Shown piece after piece: positions 1 to 6,171 of a stretch of 7,326 bases of DNA (positions are counted from its first letter, which is position 1; each line of letters opens with the position of its first letter). Both the position numbers and the translations under genes were made by a program. The DNA is from Clostridia bacterium (GTDB taxonomy: Bacteria; Bacillota_A; Clostridia; Oscillospirales; Acutalibacteraceae), in contig JAILQN010000294.1 of NCBI GenBank assembly GCA_024699005.1, forward strand, positions 1 through 7,326. The letters run 5' to 3'. A model generated the notes under the pieces. That model saw nothing but the letters and a program-made list of their open reading frames with translations, did no database searches and was not told where the DNA came from.

Positions 1-585
1 GATTCTTTCTGCGTCAGTCTGTTTGCCGGCGCCGGATATTCGACTCTGGTTTGTGAAAACGATTTCATTCCGGAAACAATGTTGACTTCCGTTGATCCCG
101 TCTGCCTTATTTCCGTAGAACGCTGCGGAATAAACGCGGACAGCATTTACGCGAATATGCTCGGCGCAGATATTTCGGAACATACAGCCCCTGTCGACCG
201 TCTTTTCACAGCCGCGACGGAAGCCGGGATTTACACGATCGGTATCGGCGACGGAGGGAATGAGATCGGCATGGGCAATCTGCGCGACGTTATTTCCTGT
301 GAACTGAATATCCTGCCCTGCGTAGTGGAAACGTCCGATCTGATCATAGCCGACGTTTCAAACTGGGGCGCATACGCTCTCTGCGCGGAACTCGGTATTC
401 TTCACAGAAAGAAGCTTTTGCCCGAATATAAGTATATATTGTCATTTATGGAACGAATGATTGATTCCGGTTATATTGACGGAGTGACCAAACAGCATAC
501 AACCACCGAAGACGGTTATCCGCCCGAAGTATCATTAAAGATCATAAACAACCTGCTTGAGGTACAATTACATGGAACAGACTAA
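1..585 (+). CDS. DUF4392 / D-glutamate cyclase-like protein, 5'-truncated
   Basis: The reading frame is open from the first base, so the gene begins upstream; 194 C-terminal residues are visible. The ATG at 79 is internal, because the residues encoded before it continue the fold. Recognised motifs are the Gly/Asp-rich signature GIGDGGNEIGMGN (visible residues 81-93), the preceding SVERCG-N-D segment (about 38-47) and VSNWGAYAL (about 119-127). These are typical of the DUF4392 domain, which also forms the C-terminal part of mitochondrial D-glutamate cyclase (DGLUCY). The animal enzyme converts D-glutamate to 5-oxo-D-proline; whether bacterial stand-alone members do the same is not settled by sequence. 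No signal peptide is visible, but the true N-terminus is missing. The 3' end overlaps the transporter gene by 14 nt, suggesting translational coupling and a shared substrate or pathway. Family assignment is fairly sure; the reaction is inference. Confidence 0.82.
   Translation, partial: DSFCVSLFAGAGYSTLVCENDFIPETMLTSVDPVCLISVERCGINADSIYANMLGADISEHTAPVDRLFTAATEAGIYTIGIGDGGNEIGMGNLRDVISCELNILPCVVETSDLIIADVSNWGAYALCAELGILHRKKLLPEYKYILSFMERMIDSGYIDGVTKQHTTTEDGYPPEVSLKIINNLLEVQLHGTD
559..562 (+). promoter_or_regulatory. Ribosome binding site that decides the transporter start
   Basis: GAGG within TTGAGG lies 9 nt before the ATG at 572. An in-frame TTG at 557 would add five residues, but it overlaps this Shine-Dalgarno sequence and has none of its own. 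The ATG at 572 is therefore preferred. The site lies inside the end of the upstream gene, as expected for coupled genes. Confidence 0.6.
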
Positions 586-1918
586 ACTTTCCAAACGGAC
601 GTGGTTCAATATCGTCCTGTTCGGCCTTGCCGGTCAGCTTGCATGGAATGTAGAAAACCTTTATTTCAACACGTTCCTCTTCAACAAGGTCGGCGGCACT
701 GCGGAGGATATCAACGTCATGGTCGCAGCAAGCGCCATAACCGCCATGCTCACTACTTTTGTAATGGGCGCATTATCTGACAGAGTCGGCAAACGCAAGG
801 TATTTATATCCGTCGGATATATCGTCTGGGGCGTGACGGTAATGGCATTCGCTTTCATATCGCGTGAGCATACGGCAGCGCTCCTGAAGCTCTCCGATCA
901 GGCGCGCGTAGCTGCGATAACGATCAGCCTTGTTATTATAATGGACTGCGTTATGACGTTTATGGGCTCCACATGCAACGACGCCGCGTTCAACGCCTGG
1001 ATCACGGACGTAACAGACACGTCAAACAGAGGTTTTGTCGAAGGCGTCACCGCTTTGCTGCCTGTGTTCGCCACAGTTGCGATCGTTGTGGGTTTCGGTG
1101 CTGGCGTAACGGCTCTCGGATATTCCCCCTGTTTTATTGCGCTCGGCGTTGCCGTTATCATCTGCGGCGTGATAGGCTTGTTTACCCTTAAAGATCCGGA
1201 AGGGCTGCAGAAGCAGAAGAGAAATTACTTCGCGAGCCTTATATACGGTTTCAGGCCGTCCGTCATCAGAAACAACGCGATGCTCTATATAATCCTCGCG
1301 GCGCTTGGATTTTCCTCGACTGCAATTCAGGTGGTAATGCCTTATCTTTTCATATATATCCAGCATTTTCTGGGCTTTGATTTCGCTCATCTCAACCTTA
1401 CTCCGCCTATGATAATTGCCGCCGTCGCAATCATCGCCGTTGTTGTGGCGGGCGCCGTTCTGTTCGGCAAGCTTATTGACAAAAAGGGCAAAGATAAATT
1501 TATGATCCCCGGCGCGATACTCTATTCACTTGGACTTTTCTGTGCGTTCTTTATGAAGACGATAATCGGATTCCTCGGCGCGGCTGCTGTTTTCTTTGTA
1601 GGCTGGGCATTCCTCGGAATCATGATAAACGCTCTCGTGCGTGATTACACTCCAAAAGAGGAAGTCGGTTTGTTCCAGGGCGTCAGAATGATATTCTCCG
1701 TTATGTTGCCCATGGTTATCGGCCCCAGGATCGGTACATTTGTTATCAATAAATTTGCCGCGACGCACGAACTCGGCACATATATCAATGATTACGGCGA
1801 AACAGTCAACGCTCCTGTTCCGGAGATATTCGCCGCCGCTTCCGTAGTAGCTATCCTGATACTCATTCCGCTTATCATTTTCAAAATAAAAAACAAATCC
1901 ATTTCCAAAGCATCATAA
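572..1918 (+). CDS. Major facilitator superfamily transporter (SLC45/GPH-like)
   Basis: This 448-residue integral membrane protein has about twelve hydrophobic segments in two halves, the usual MFS size. The cytoplasmic loop 2-3 motif A is clear as GALSDRVGKRK (residues 66-76), with its second-half counterpart GKLIDKKGKDK (299-309). The stretch 357-388 (RDYTP, then GLFQGVRM and a GPRIG end) and DVTDTSNRGFVEG (146-158) resemble the loops of the SLC45/GPH-like branch, whose characterised members move sugars or other small solutes with a cation. An extra loop of about 20 residues (397-417) precedes the last helix, and the C-terminus is short, Lys-rich and cytoplasmic. The start at 572 is chosen from the GAGG spacing. 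The gene overlaps the DUF4392 gene, so the substrate may be that enzyme's substrate or product (inference). The superfamily is certain; the substrate cannot be read from sequence. Confidence 0.9.
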   Translation: MEQTKLSKRTWFNIVLFGLAGQLAWNVENLYFNTFLFNKVGGTAEDINVMVAASAITAMLTTFVMGALSDRVGKRKVFISVGYIVWGVTVMAFAFISREHTAALLKLSDQARVAAITISLVIIMDCVMTFMGSTCNDAAFNAWITDVTDTSNRGFVEGVTALLPVFATVAIVVGFGAGVTALGYSPCFIALGVAVIICGVIGLFTLKDPEGLQKQKRNYFASLIYGFRPSVIRNNAMLYIILAALGFSSTAIQVVMPYLFIYIQHFLGFDFAHLNLTPPMIIAAVAIIAVVVAGAVLFGKLIDKKGKDKFMIPGAILYSLGLFCAFFMKTIIGFLGAAAVFFVGWAFLGIMINALVRDYTPKEEVGLFQGVRMIFSVMLPMVIGPRIGTFVINKFAATHELGTYINDYGETVNAPVPEIFAAASVVAILILIPLIIFKIKNKSISKAS

Positions 1919-1934
1919 CCCGGGAGGTCAAGAC

Positions 1935-3848
1935 ATGAAAAAAACAATCGGTATCATTCTTTCCGTTCTGCTCACCCTGGCGGTTTGTGCTCCGGCATTT
2001 TCCGCATACACACCGTCGTCGCCGTTTGAACTTATCACGTCCACGGCTACGGTCAACGGCGGCCACAAGACATACACATGGGCAGACAGGAACGGAAATC
2101 AGGTAAATCCGTTCAAATCATCAGGCCATAATACGAATACCATTAATCCCAAACTTAAAGCATCCTCTCTGCCGGCGAAATACGACCTTCGTGATGTCAA
2201 CGGTCAGGCTATGGTCACCGGCGTTACCGATCAGGGATTTTCTTCTTCCTGCTGGGCGTTCGCGGGGATCGGAGCTATCGAATCAGCTGCTATCAAACAG
2301 GGCCTTGCCGACTCATCTGTCAATTTCAGCGAATCTCATCTTATATGGTTTGCAATGAAAGGACTTACCCAGAATACAGCGGACGGTGCTTACGGCGACG
2401 GCATGGACAGCGACTATCCCTATGATGAAGGCGGCTCCTGGTGTGACGTCGTTTCAACGGTTACAAGAGGCAGCGGTCTTGCGAATGACGCCGATTATCC
2501 CTTCGACCCGGAGGATTATACGGATATAACCGTCAATGGCATACCGCATTGCAGGACCGGCAACGGCAACTTCCCAGAGAGCGCGAGATATGTCTCCGAG
2601 ATGTTTATCAAGGACACCTCGGTCTTTGCCGAAGATACAGACGTCGAAACCATCAAAAACTTCATTTACGATCACGGCGCCATTACAATGGGCATCTACT
2701 TTTCCCTTAACCTTATCAATAAAGATAATTGGGCCTATTATACCGGAATCAAACACATTCCCAATCATGACGTGCTGTGCGTAGGCTGGGATGACAACTA
2801 CTCCAGAAACAACTTCGGCACTGCCTTAGGCGGCAAACCGAGAAGCGACGGCGCATGGCTCTGCAGAAACTCTTACGGTACCGGCGGCGACTGGAACGAC
2901 GACGGATATTTCTGGGTCTCCTATCAGACCGCAAATCTGGGACCGTGGTCCGGTTATACCGTTATGCCCGCCGGAGAATTTGATAATACATATCAGTACA
3001 ATTCATATAACAATCTCGATTACGTTGTGGCGAATGATTCGAACACGATAGATTTCGGAAACGTCTATACCGCAAAAGGGCACGAAGAACTGAAGGCTGT
3101 ATCCTTCTTTACGCTTCAGGAAAACTGCACCTGCACGGTCAGGGTATATTCGGACGTGGATGCATCGAAAGGCTCTCCCGTCATGGGCGCAATCGTGGAC
3201 TCCGCCACGGCGACCTGCGATCTTCCGACAGCAGGCTATCATACCGTCTTCCTTGAAAATCCTGTAGAGCTTTCAGCCGGTGAGAATTGGTCAGCGATAG
3301 TTACTCTGACAGCCAATGATGAGAGCTACGCCGCCGCAAACGTCGAGGGTCAGCCGCAATATGACGGCGTTTCATATACCTCAAAGACCGGGCAGAGTTT
3401 TGTCGGTATAGATAACGTATGGTATGATTCCACCGACGTCATCGGTGACAATATGAACAACGTCGTATTGAAAGCTTTCACCTGCGATATTGCCGATAAC
3501 GAAGATACTTCGATAAGCGTATCGACTAAAGCAATAGTCACCGGTCAGAACGCGACTTTGTCTCTTTCAAATCTGCCCGCCGATGCAGTCGTTACATGGG
3601 GTTCTTCAGATGAATCTGTAGCGACGGTTGATGATAACGGCAGTGTTACCGCCGTCAGTGAAGGCGAAGCGGTCATTACCGCGACTGTCACCACGGGCGG
3701 CAGGACAAAAACCTACAGCTGTACCGTTTCGGTGGTAGCCCCTCAGCCCGATCCCGACGAGCATCCCGCAAATGAAGGTATGTCAATCTGGGAGCGGATC
3801 CTTGCCTTTTTCAGAAGACTGATCGAGTTTATCAAAAACCTTTTCTGA
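1935..3848 (+). CDS. Secreted C1 (papain-like) cysteine peptidase with lectin-like and Big_2 domains
   Basis: This 637-residue exported protein has a good Shine-Dalgarno (GGGAGGT, 1922-1928) 6 nt before the ATG. A Sec signal peptide covers residues 1-24 (KK, hydrophobic core, AFSA cleavage). The peptidase domain (about 80-345) opens with LPAKYDLRD. Its catalytic set is visible: oxyanion Gln100, nucleophile Cys106 in SSSCWAFA, His278 in NHDVLCVGWDD, and Asn312 in RNSYG, followed by DDGYFWVSY. No inhibitory I29 propeptide is evident. Residues about 350-515 match the lectin-like domain commonly fused to clostridial C1 peptidases. Residues about 524-601 form a bacterial Ig-like Big_2 domain (TWGSSDESVATVDDNGSVTA). 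A Pro/Asp linker and an amphipathic aromatic tail (617-637) end the protein; there is no LPXTG. The usual Cys of CGSCW is Ser103, so that disulfide is absent. The likely role is extracellular or surface proteolysis of proteins or glycoproteins. Substrate is unknown. The gene follows the transporter by 16 nt. Confidence 0.92.
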   Translation: MKKTIGIILSVLLTLAVCAPAFSAYTPSSPFELITSTATVNGGHKTYTWADRNGNQVNPFKSSGHNTNTINPKLKASSLPAKYDLRDVNGQAMVTGVTDQGFSSSCWAFAGIGAIESAAIKQGLADSSVNFSESHLIWFAMKGLTQNTADGAYGDGMDSDYPYDEGGSWCDVVSTVTRGSGLANDADYPFDPEDYTDITVNGIPHCRTGNGNFPESARYVSEMFIKDTSVFAEDTDVETIKNFIYDHGAITMGIYFSLNLINKDNWAYYTGIKHIPNHDVLCVGWDDNYSRNNFGTALGGKPRSDGAWLCRNSYGTGGDWNDDGYFWVSYQTANLGPWSGYTVMPAGEFDNTYQYNSYNNLDYVVANDSNTIDFGNVYTAKGHEELKAVSFFTLQENCTCTVRVYSDVDASKGSPVMGAIVDSATATCDLPTAGYHTVFLENPVELSAGENWSAIVTLTANDESYAAANVEGQPQYDGVSYTSKTGQSFVGIDNVWYDSTDVIGDNMNNVVLKAFTCDIADNEDTSISVSTKAIVTGQNATLSLSNLPADAVVTWGSSDESVATVDDNGSVTAVSEGEAVITATVTTGGRTKTYSCTVSVVAPQPDPDEHPANEGMSIWERILAFFRRLIEFIKNLF

Positions 3849-3911
3849 GTTACGAGTTACAAGATACGAGATACGAGAGTCTCTGAACTTGTTACTCGCT
3901 TGCTCGTAACT
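3848..3911. repeat. Heptad-repeat palindromic intergenic element
   Basis: Four consecutive 7-nt units occupy 3851-3878: TACGAGT, TACAAGA, TACGAGA, TACGAGA. A degenerate unit (TCTGAGT) before them includes the peptidase stop codon. Downstream, reverse-complement versions of the unit reappear, so the ends form a perfect 9-bp inverted repeat, AGTTACGAG (3848-3856) with CTCGTAACT (3903-3911). An inner ACAAG/CTTGT pair (3859-3863, 3888-3892) and a small AGAG-T-CTCT palindrome (3876-3884) lie between. No T-run follows, so it is not an ordinary terminator. It fills most of the 88-nt gap. It could be a dispersed repeat, an mRNA stabiliser or processing site, or a protein-binding palindrome. Only its structure is certain. 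Confidence 0.7.
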
Positions 3912-3936
3912 TAACAAAAACCCCGGAGGACAAAAA

Positions 3937-5400
3937 ATGAAACATCTCAGATCCATCACTTCCATCCTTCTCACAATCGCTCTTTTATTCTGCGCTTTTG
4001 CGCTGCCGTCAGGCGCTGTCGACGCGACCGTCTCAAACATCAGCTGTACCGTCAACGGCGACACATCTTCCTGCCGCGGCTTCTGCTGGTACACGCCGGA
4101 TAATACGGATTCCGCCGTTATCATCAGGGACTCTCTCGGTCAGGACGTGACCGCATCACTTACAACCTCATTTGACTGCACAGAATTTGACGGGATGTAC
4201 TGTCACAAAGCGACGGTCTGCGGTCTTGCCGCCGGAGAGACTTACACTTACGTTGTAGGTAACGGCGAAGCGTGGAGCGGTGAAGGCGTGTTTACCACGG
4301 ACAACGGGGACGACAGCGTGGATTTCATTTCCGTCGGCGACGTGCAGGCGACTCCCCTCGAAAACTTTCAGAGAGCCGCAGCGGTTGTCGACAAGGCTCT
4401 TGAAATGATGCCAAATCCGGACTTTTTCTCCATGCTGGGCGATTTCACCAATGACTGCACCGAAGAGGAATGGGGAAATTACTTCACCGCGTTCAAAGAT
4501 ATAAACGCCCGCACGACCCTTGTTCCCGTTGCAGGCAACCACGACGAAAAGAAGATCAATTCTTTCTTCAACCATTTCTCGCTCGATTCATCCGCCAGCG
4601 TTTCCAACTTCAACGGTGTAAATTATTCATATGACGTCGGCAACGCCCATATCGCTGTTGTGAATACAAACGACATCCTTTCGATATCTCTCACGCAGAT
4701 GGATTGGCTGCGCAACGATATGAAGTCCACAGATAAGGACTGGAAAATCGTTTTCATGCACAAATCCCCGTACACACTCGGCAAGGACGGCAAATGGCCC
4801 GACGCGCAGTATCTCAAATACTCCCTCTGCGACGTCATAGACGAGACAGGCGTTGACCTTGTGATGTCCGGCCACGACCATATGTATCTGCGCACAAAGC
4901 CCGTTAGCGCCCGCAAAGAGGCTCAGGACGGCGCGGTTTACGTTCTCGGCGGCACAGCCGGCACTAAGAGATACGAACTGCGCACCGTGCTTATCGATAC
5001 GTTTATGCCGAAGGATCTGATCGCGGCAAACGTCGTGCAGAAGGACGGTTACGGTAATTATTTTGACGGCGAGACCTGGGACAATACCGATCCCGCTAAT
5101 ATCGGCGGCTGTTTCGAGACGGTCAGCATCCGCGGCGGAGAACTTACTCTGAACGCTTATATAGTCAGCGACTCAGACGGATCCGTTAAGAATATCGATT
5201 CCTTCACACTCAGCAAGGAAACCGGGCAGAACAAAGCGACTTACGAGGGCGATAATACCGTATCCGTTGTCAAGTATATCGCGCAGATGCCCATCTCGCT
5301 AGCCCGTTTCGCCGGTTATGCGTTCTTTATGTGGCTGCCGAAATTCATCACGATGATCCCGGAAATCATCAGGGTCTACAGAGAAACAGATACGTTCTGA
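3937..5400 (+). CDS. Secreted metallophosphoesterase with purple-acid-phosphatase-type N-terminal domain
   Basis: This 487-residue exported hydrolase has Shine-Dalgarno GGAGGA (3925-3930) 6 nt before the ATG and a signal peptide over about residues 1-28. No acceptable lipobox surrounds Cys19, because Phe18 precedes it. Residues about 30-122 form a fibronectin-III-like domain as found before purple acid phosphatases. The calcineurin-like fold follows (about 127-345) with all metal-binding blocks: GDVQ (Asp135, Gln137), GDFTND (Asp169), GNHD (Asn201, His202), MH (His275) and GHDH (His313, His315). Classical purple acid phosphatases have GDxxY; here the Tyr position is Asn172, so a charge-transfer purple centre is unlikely. 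The predicted role is phosphomonoester or phosphodiester hydrolysis outside the membrane; the substrate is unknown. The C-terminus (about 452-480) is strongly hydrophobic/aromatic and could anchor the protein or associate with the membrane. It may be co-expressed with the peptidase. Confidence 0.9.
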   Translation: MKHLRSITSILLTIALLFCAFALPSGAVDATVSNISCTVNGDTSSCRGFCWYTPDNTDSAVIIRDSLGQDVTASLTTSFDCTEFDGMYCHKATVCGLAAGETYTYVVGNGEAWSGEGVFTTDNGDDSVDFISVGDVQATPLENFQRAAAVVDKALEMMPNPDFFSMLGDFTNDCTEEEWGNYFTAFKDINARTTLVPVAGNHDEKKINSFFNHFSLDSSASVSNFNGVNYSYDVGNAHIAVVNTNDILSISLTQMDWLRNDMKSTDKDWKIVFMHKSPYTLGKDGKWPDAQYLKYSLCDVIDETGVDLVMSGHDHMYLRTKPVSARKEAQDGAVYVLGGTAGTKRYELRTVLIDTFMPKDLIAANVVQKDGYGNYFDGETWDNTDPANIGGCFETVSIRGGELTLNAYIVSDSDGSVKNIDSFTLSKETGQNKATYEGDNTVSVVKYIAQMPISLARFAGYAFFMWLPKFITMIPEIIRVYRETDTF

Positions 5401-5426
5401 GAATAACCCGCTCTGAAAAAATTTGT

Positions 5427-5455
5427 ACAACCCCTTGCATTTTGCAGGGGGTTGT
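5427..5455 (+). terminator. GC-rich hairpin after the phosphoesterase gene (possible terminator)
   Basis: Arms ACAACCCCTTGCA (5427-5439) and TGCAGGGGGTTGT (5443-5455) pair over 13 bp with one G-T wobble and a TTT loop. The hairpin begins 27 nt after the stop codon of the phosphoesterase gene. It is followed only by GTTATTAT, a poor T-tract, so termination may be weak. The same bases carry the -35 element of the next promoter, so it may instead, or also, be a regulatory palindrome. Confidence 0.45.
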
Positions 5456-5463
5456 GTTATTAT
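5435..5463 (+). promoter_or_regulatory. Predicted sigma-A promoter of the LexA-like/polymerase unit
   Basis: The -35 candidate TTGCAT (5435-5440) and -10 TATTAT (5458-5463) are separated by exactly 17 nt. The -10 differs from consensus at one base; the -35 keeps TTG but is otherwise weak. Transcription would start near 5470, inside the palindrome at 5468-5495, leaving a leader of about 50 nt. The -35 sits in the hairpin at 5427-5455. Confidence 0.6.
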
Positions 5464-5467
5464 GCGG

Positions 5468-5495
5468 TTAAAAAGAAACAGTTGTTTCTTTTTAA
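5468..5495. promoter_or_regulatory. 28-nt palindrome, probable SOS-type operator
   Basis: A perfect 13-bp inverted repeat, TTAAAAAGAAACA (5468-5480) and its complement (5483-5495), surrounds a 2-nt centre GT. Its core GAAACAGTTGTTTC (5475-5488) keeps the AAC-4nt-GTT spacing of the Bacillus-type LexA/DinR box (CGAACRNRYGTTYC) but lacks the outer CG. It overlaps the predicted transcription start, so a bound repressor would block initiation. Its position directly before a LexA-like gene suggests autoregulation. It can also form an RNA hairpin ending in a T-run (TTTTT), so a terminator-like role for leader RNA is an alternative. Confidence 0.65.
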
Positions 5496-5519
5496 TGATT
5501 CAAAACGAGGTGCGACGTT

Positions 5520-6146
5520 ATGCGAAAGAAAAATCCCGATACGATGTCTGCCATAAAATCTTTCGCCGAGGATTTCATGATGACAAACGGCAGGATGCCC
5601 ACAACAGCCGAATTTTCCGACGCTGTGGGCGTCGCAAGGGGCACAGTATACAAATACCTTGTGGAAATGACCGAAAAGGGCTTGCTCGATTACGACGGGA
5701 AAAGTCTGTCCGTCGGCAAGATAAACCGTTCGGATATGGCTGTGATCCGTTCAGGAATATACGGTTCCATCCCCTGCGGCGTACCGGAGCAGGAAGAGGA
5801 GCAGCTTGAGAGCGTCGTCCAGCTGCCGGTATCGATATTCGGCGCAGGCGAGCTGTATATCCTTCGGGCAAACGGCAATTCCATGACAGGCGCGGATATC
5901 TGCGACGGCGACCTTGTCGTGATACGCAAAACAAGTGAGGCAAAGCCCGGCGATATAGTCGTCGCGCTGGACGAGGAACACGCAAACACATTAAAAACGC
6001 TCAGATACGACTCTTCTTCCGGCAGATATTTCCTCCATCCGGAGAACAGCGAATACGACGATATCTATCCTTCCGAGATCTCCGTACAGGGCGTCGCCAC
6101 CCATATAATAAAATCCATCCGGAATATGGATATCAAAAAGATCTGA
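5520..6146 (+). CDS. LexA/UmuD-family self-cleaving transcriptional repressor (S24 peptidase)
   Basis: This 208-residue cytoplasmic regulator has GAGGTG (5507-5512) 7 nt before the ATG. The N-terminal winged HTH (about residues 9-66) follows the LexA pattern: a helix, then GRMPTTAEFSDAVGVARGTVYKYLVEM trimmed around the Thr29-Leu47 HTH, and a short wing. The S24 domain (about 80-203) has the Ser121/Lys159 dyad, in NGNSM and NTLKTL. The predicted self-cleavage bond is Cys86-Gly87 in SIPCGVP. The distance from cleavage site to Ser is 35 residues, as in E. coli LexA (Ala84-Gly85, Ser119), and Ser to Lys is 38 against 37. E. coli LexA has Ala-Gly; Cys-Gly is what UmuD uses. Expected role: it represses its own operon until RecA-ssDNA stimulates cleavage. 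The polymerase gene follows by 25 nt, a pairing like HdiR-UmuC in Lactococcus. It may be an operon-specific regulator rather than the chromosomal LexA. Confidence 0.88.
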   Translation: MRKKNPDTMSAIKSFAEDFMMTNGRMPTTAEFSDAVGVARGTVYKYLVEMTEKGLLDYDGKSLSVGKINRSDMAVIRSGIYGSIPCGVPEQEEEQLESVVQLPVSIFGAGELYILRANGNSMTGADICDGDLVVIRKTSEAKPGDIVVALDEEHANTLKTLRYDSSSGRYFLHPENSEYDDIYPSEISVQGVATHIIKSIRNMDIKKI

Positions 6147-6152
6147 TATAAT
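6144..6152 (+). promoter_or_regulatory. Extended -10 element on the repressor stop codon
   Basis: TGATATAAT reads as a perfect TGn-TATAAT extended -10 in which the repressor's TGA stop supplies TGn. Transcription would begin near 6159, about 13 nt before the polymerase ATG. No recognisable -35 lies 16-18 nt upstream; extended -10 promoters can tolerate this. It may be a secondary promoter for the polymerase, or chance. Confidence 0.35.
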
Positions 6153-6171
6153 ACGCCTGTCACCTGTGATC

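Noticed and set aside
557..571. TTG start for the transporter giving five extra residues
   Set aside because: The TTG overlaps the only Shine-Dalgarno sequence, which is correctly spaced for the ATG at 572.
3848..3911. CRISPR array or intrinsic terminator reading of the repeat element
   Set aside because: Units are 7 nt with no spacers, which excludes CRISPR; no T-run follows the stem on the + strand, so an ordinary terminator is unlikely.
3889..3917. Possible promoter TTGTTA-17-TAACAA before the phosphoesterase
   Set aside because: Spacing is ideal but the -10 matches consensus poorly and the -35 lies in the repeat element; too weak to list as a feature.
4168..4575. Antisense 135-residue frame opposite the phosphoesterase
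   Set aside because: It lies wholly opposite the metal-binding core of a well-supported gene and shows no domain or start signal.
5423..5809. 128-residue + strand frame overlapping the repressor
   Set aside because: It covers the promoter/operator region and the start of the repressor gene in another frame, has a basic low-complexity composition and no domain; the repressor frame has a good ribosome site and LexA motifs.
5575..5991. Antisense 138-residue frame opposite the repressor
   Set aside because: Arg/Pro/Ser-rich composition typical of a shadow of a codon-biased gene; no ribosome site or recognisable domain.
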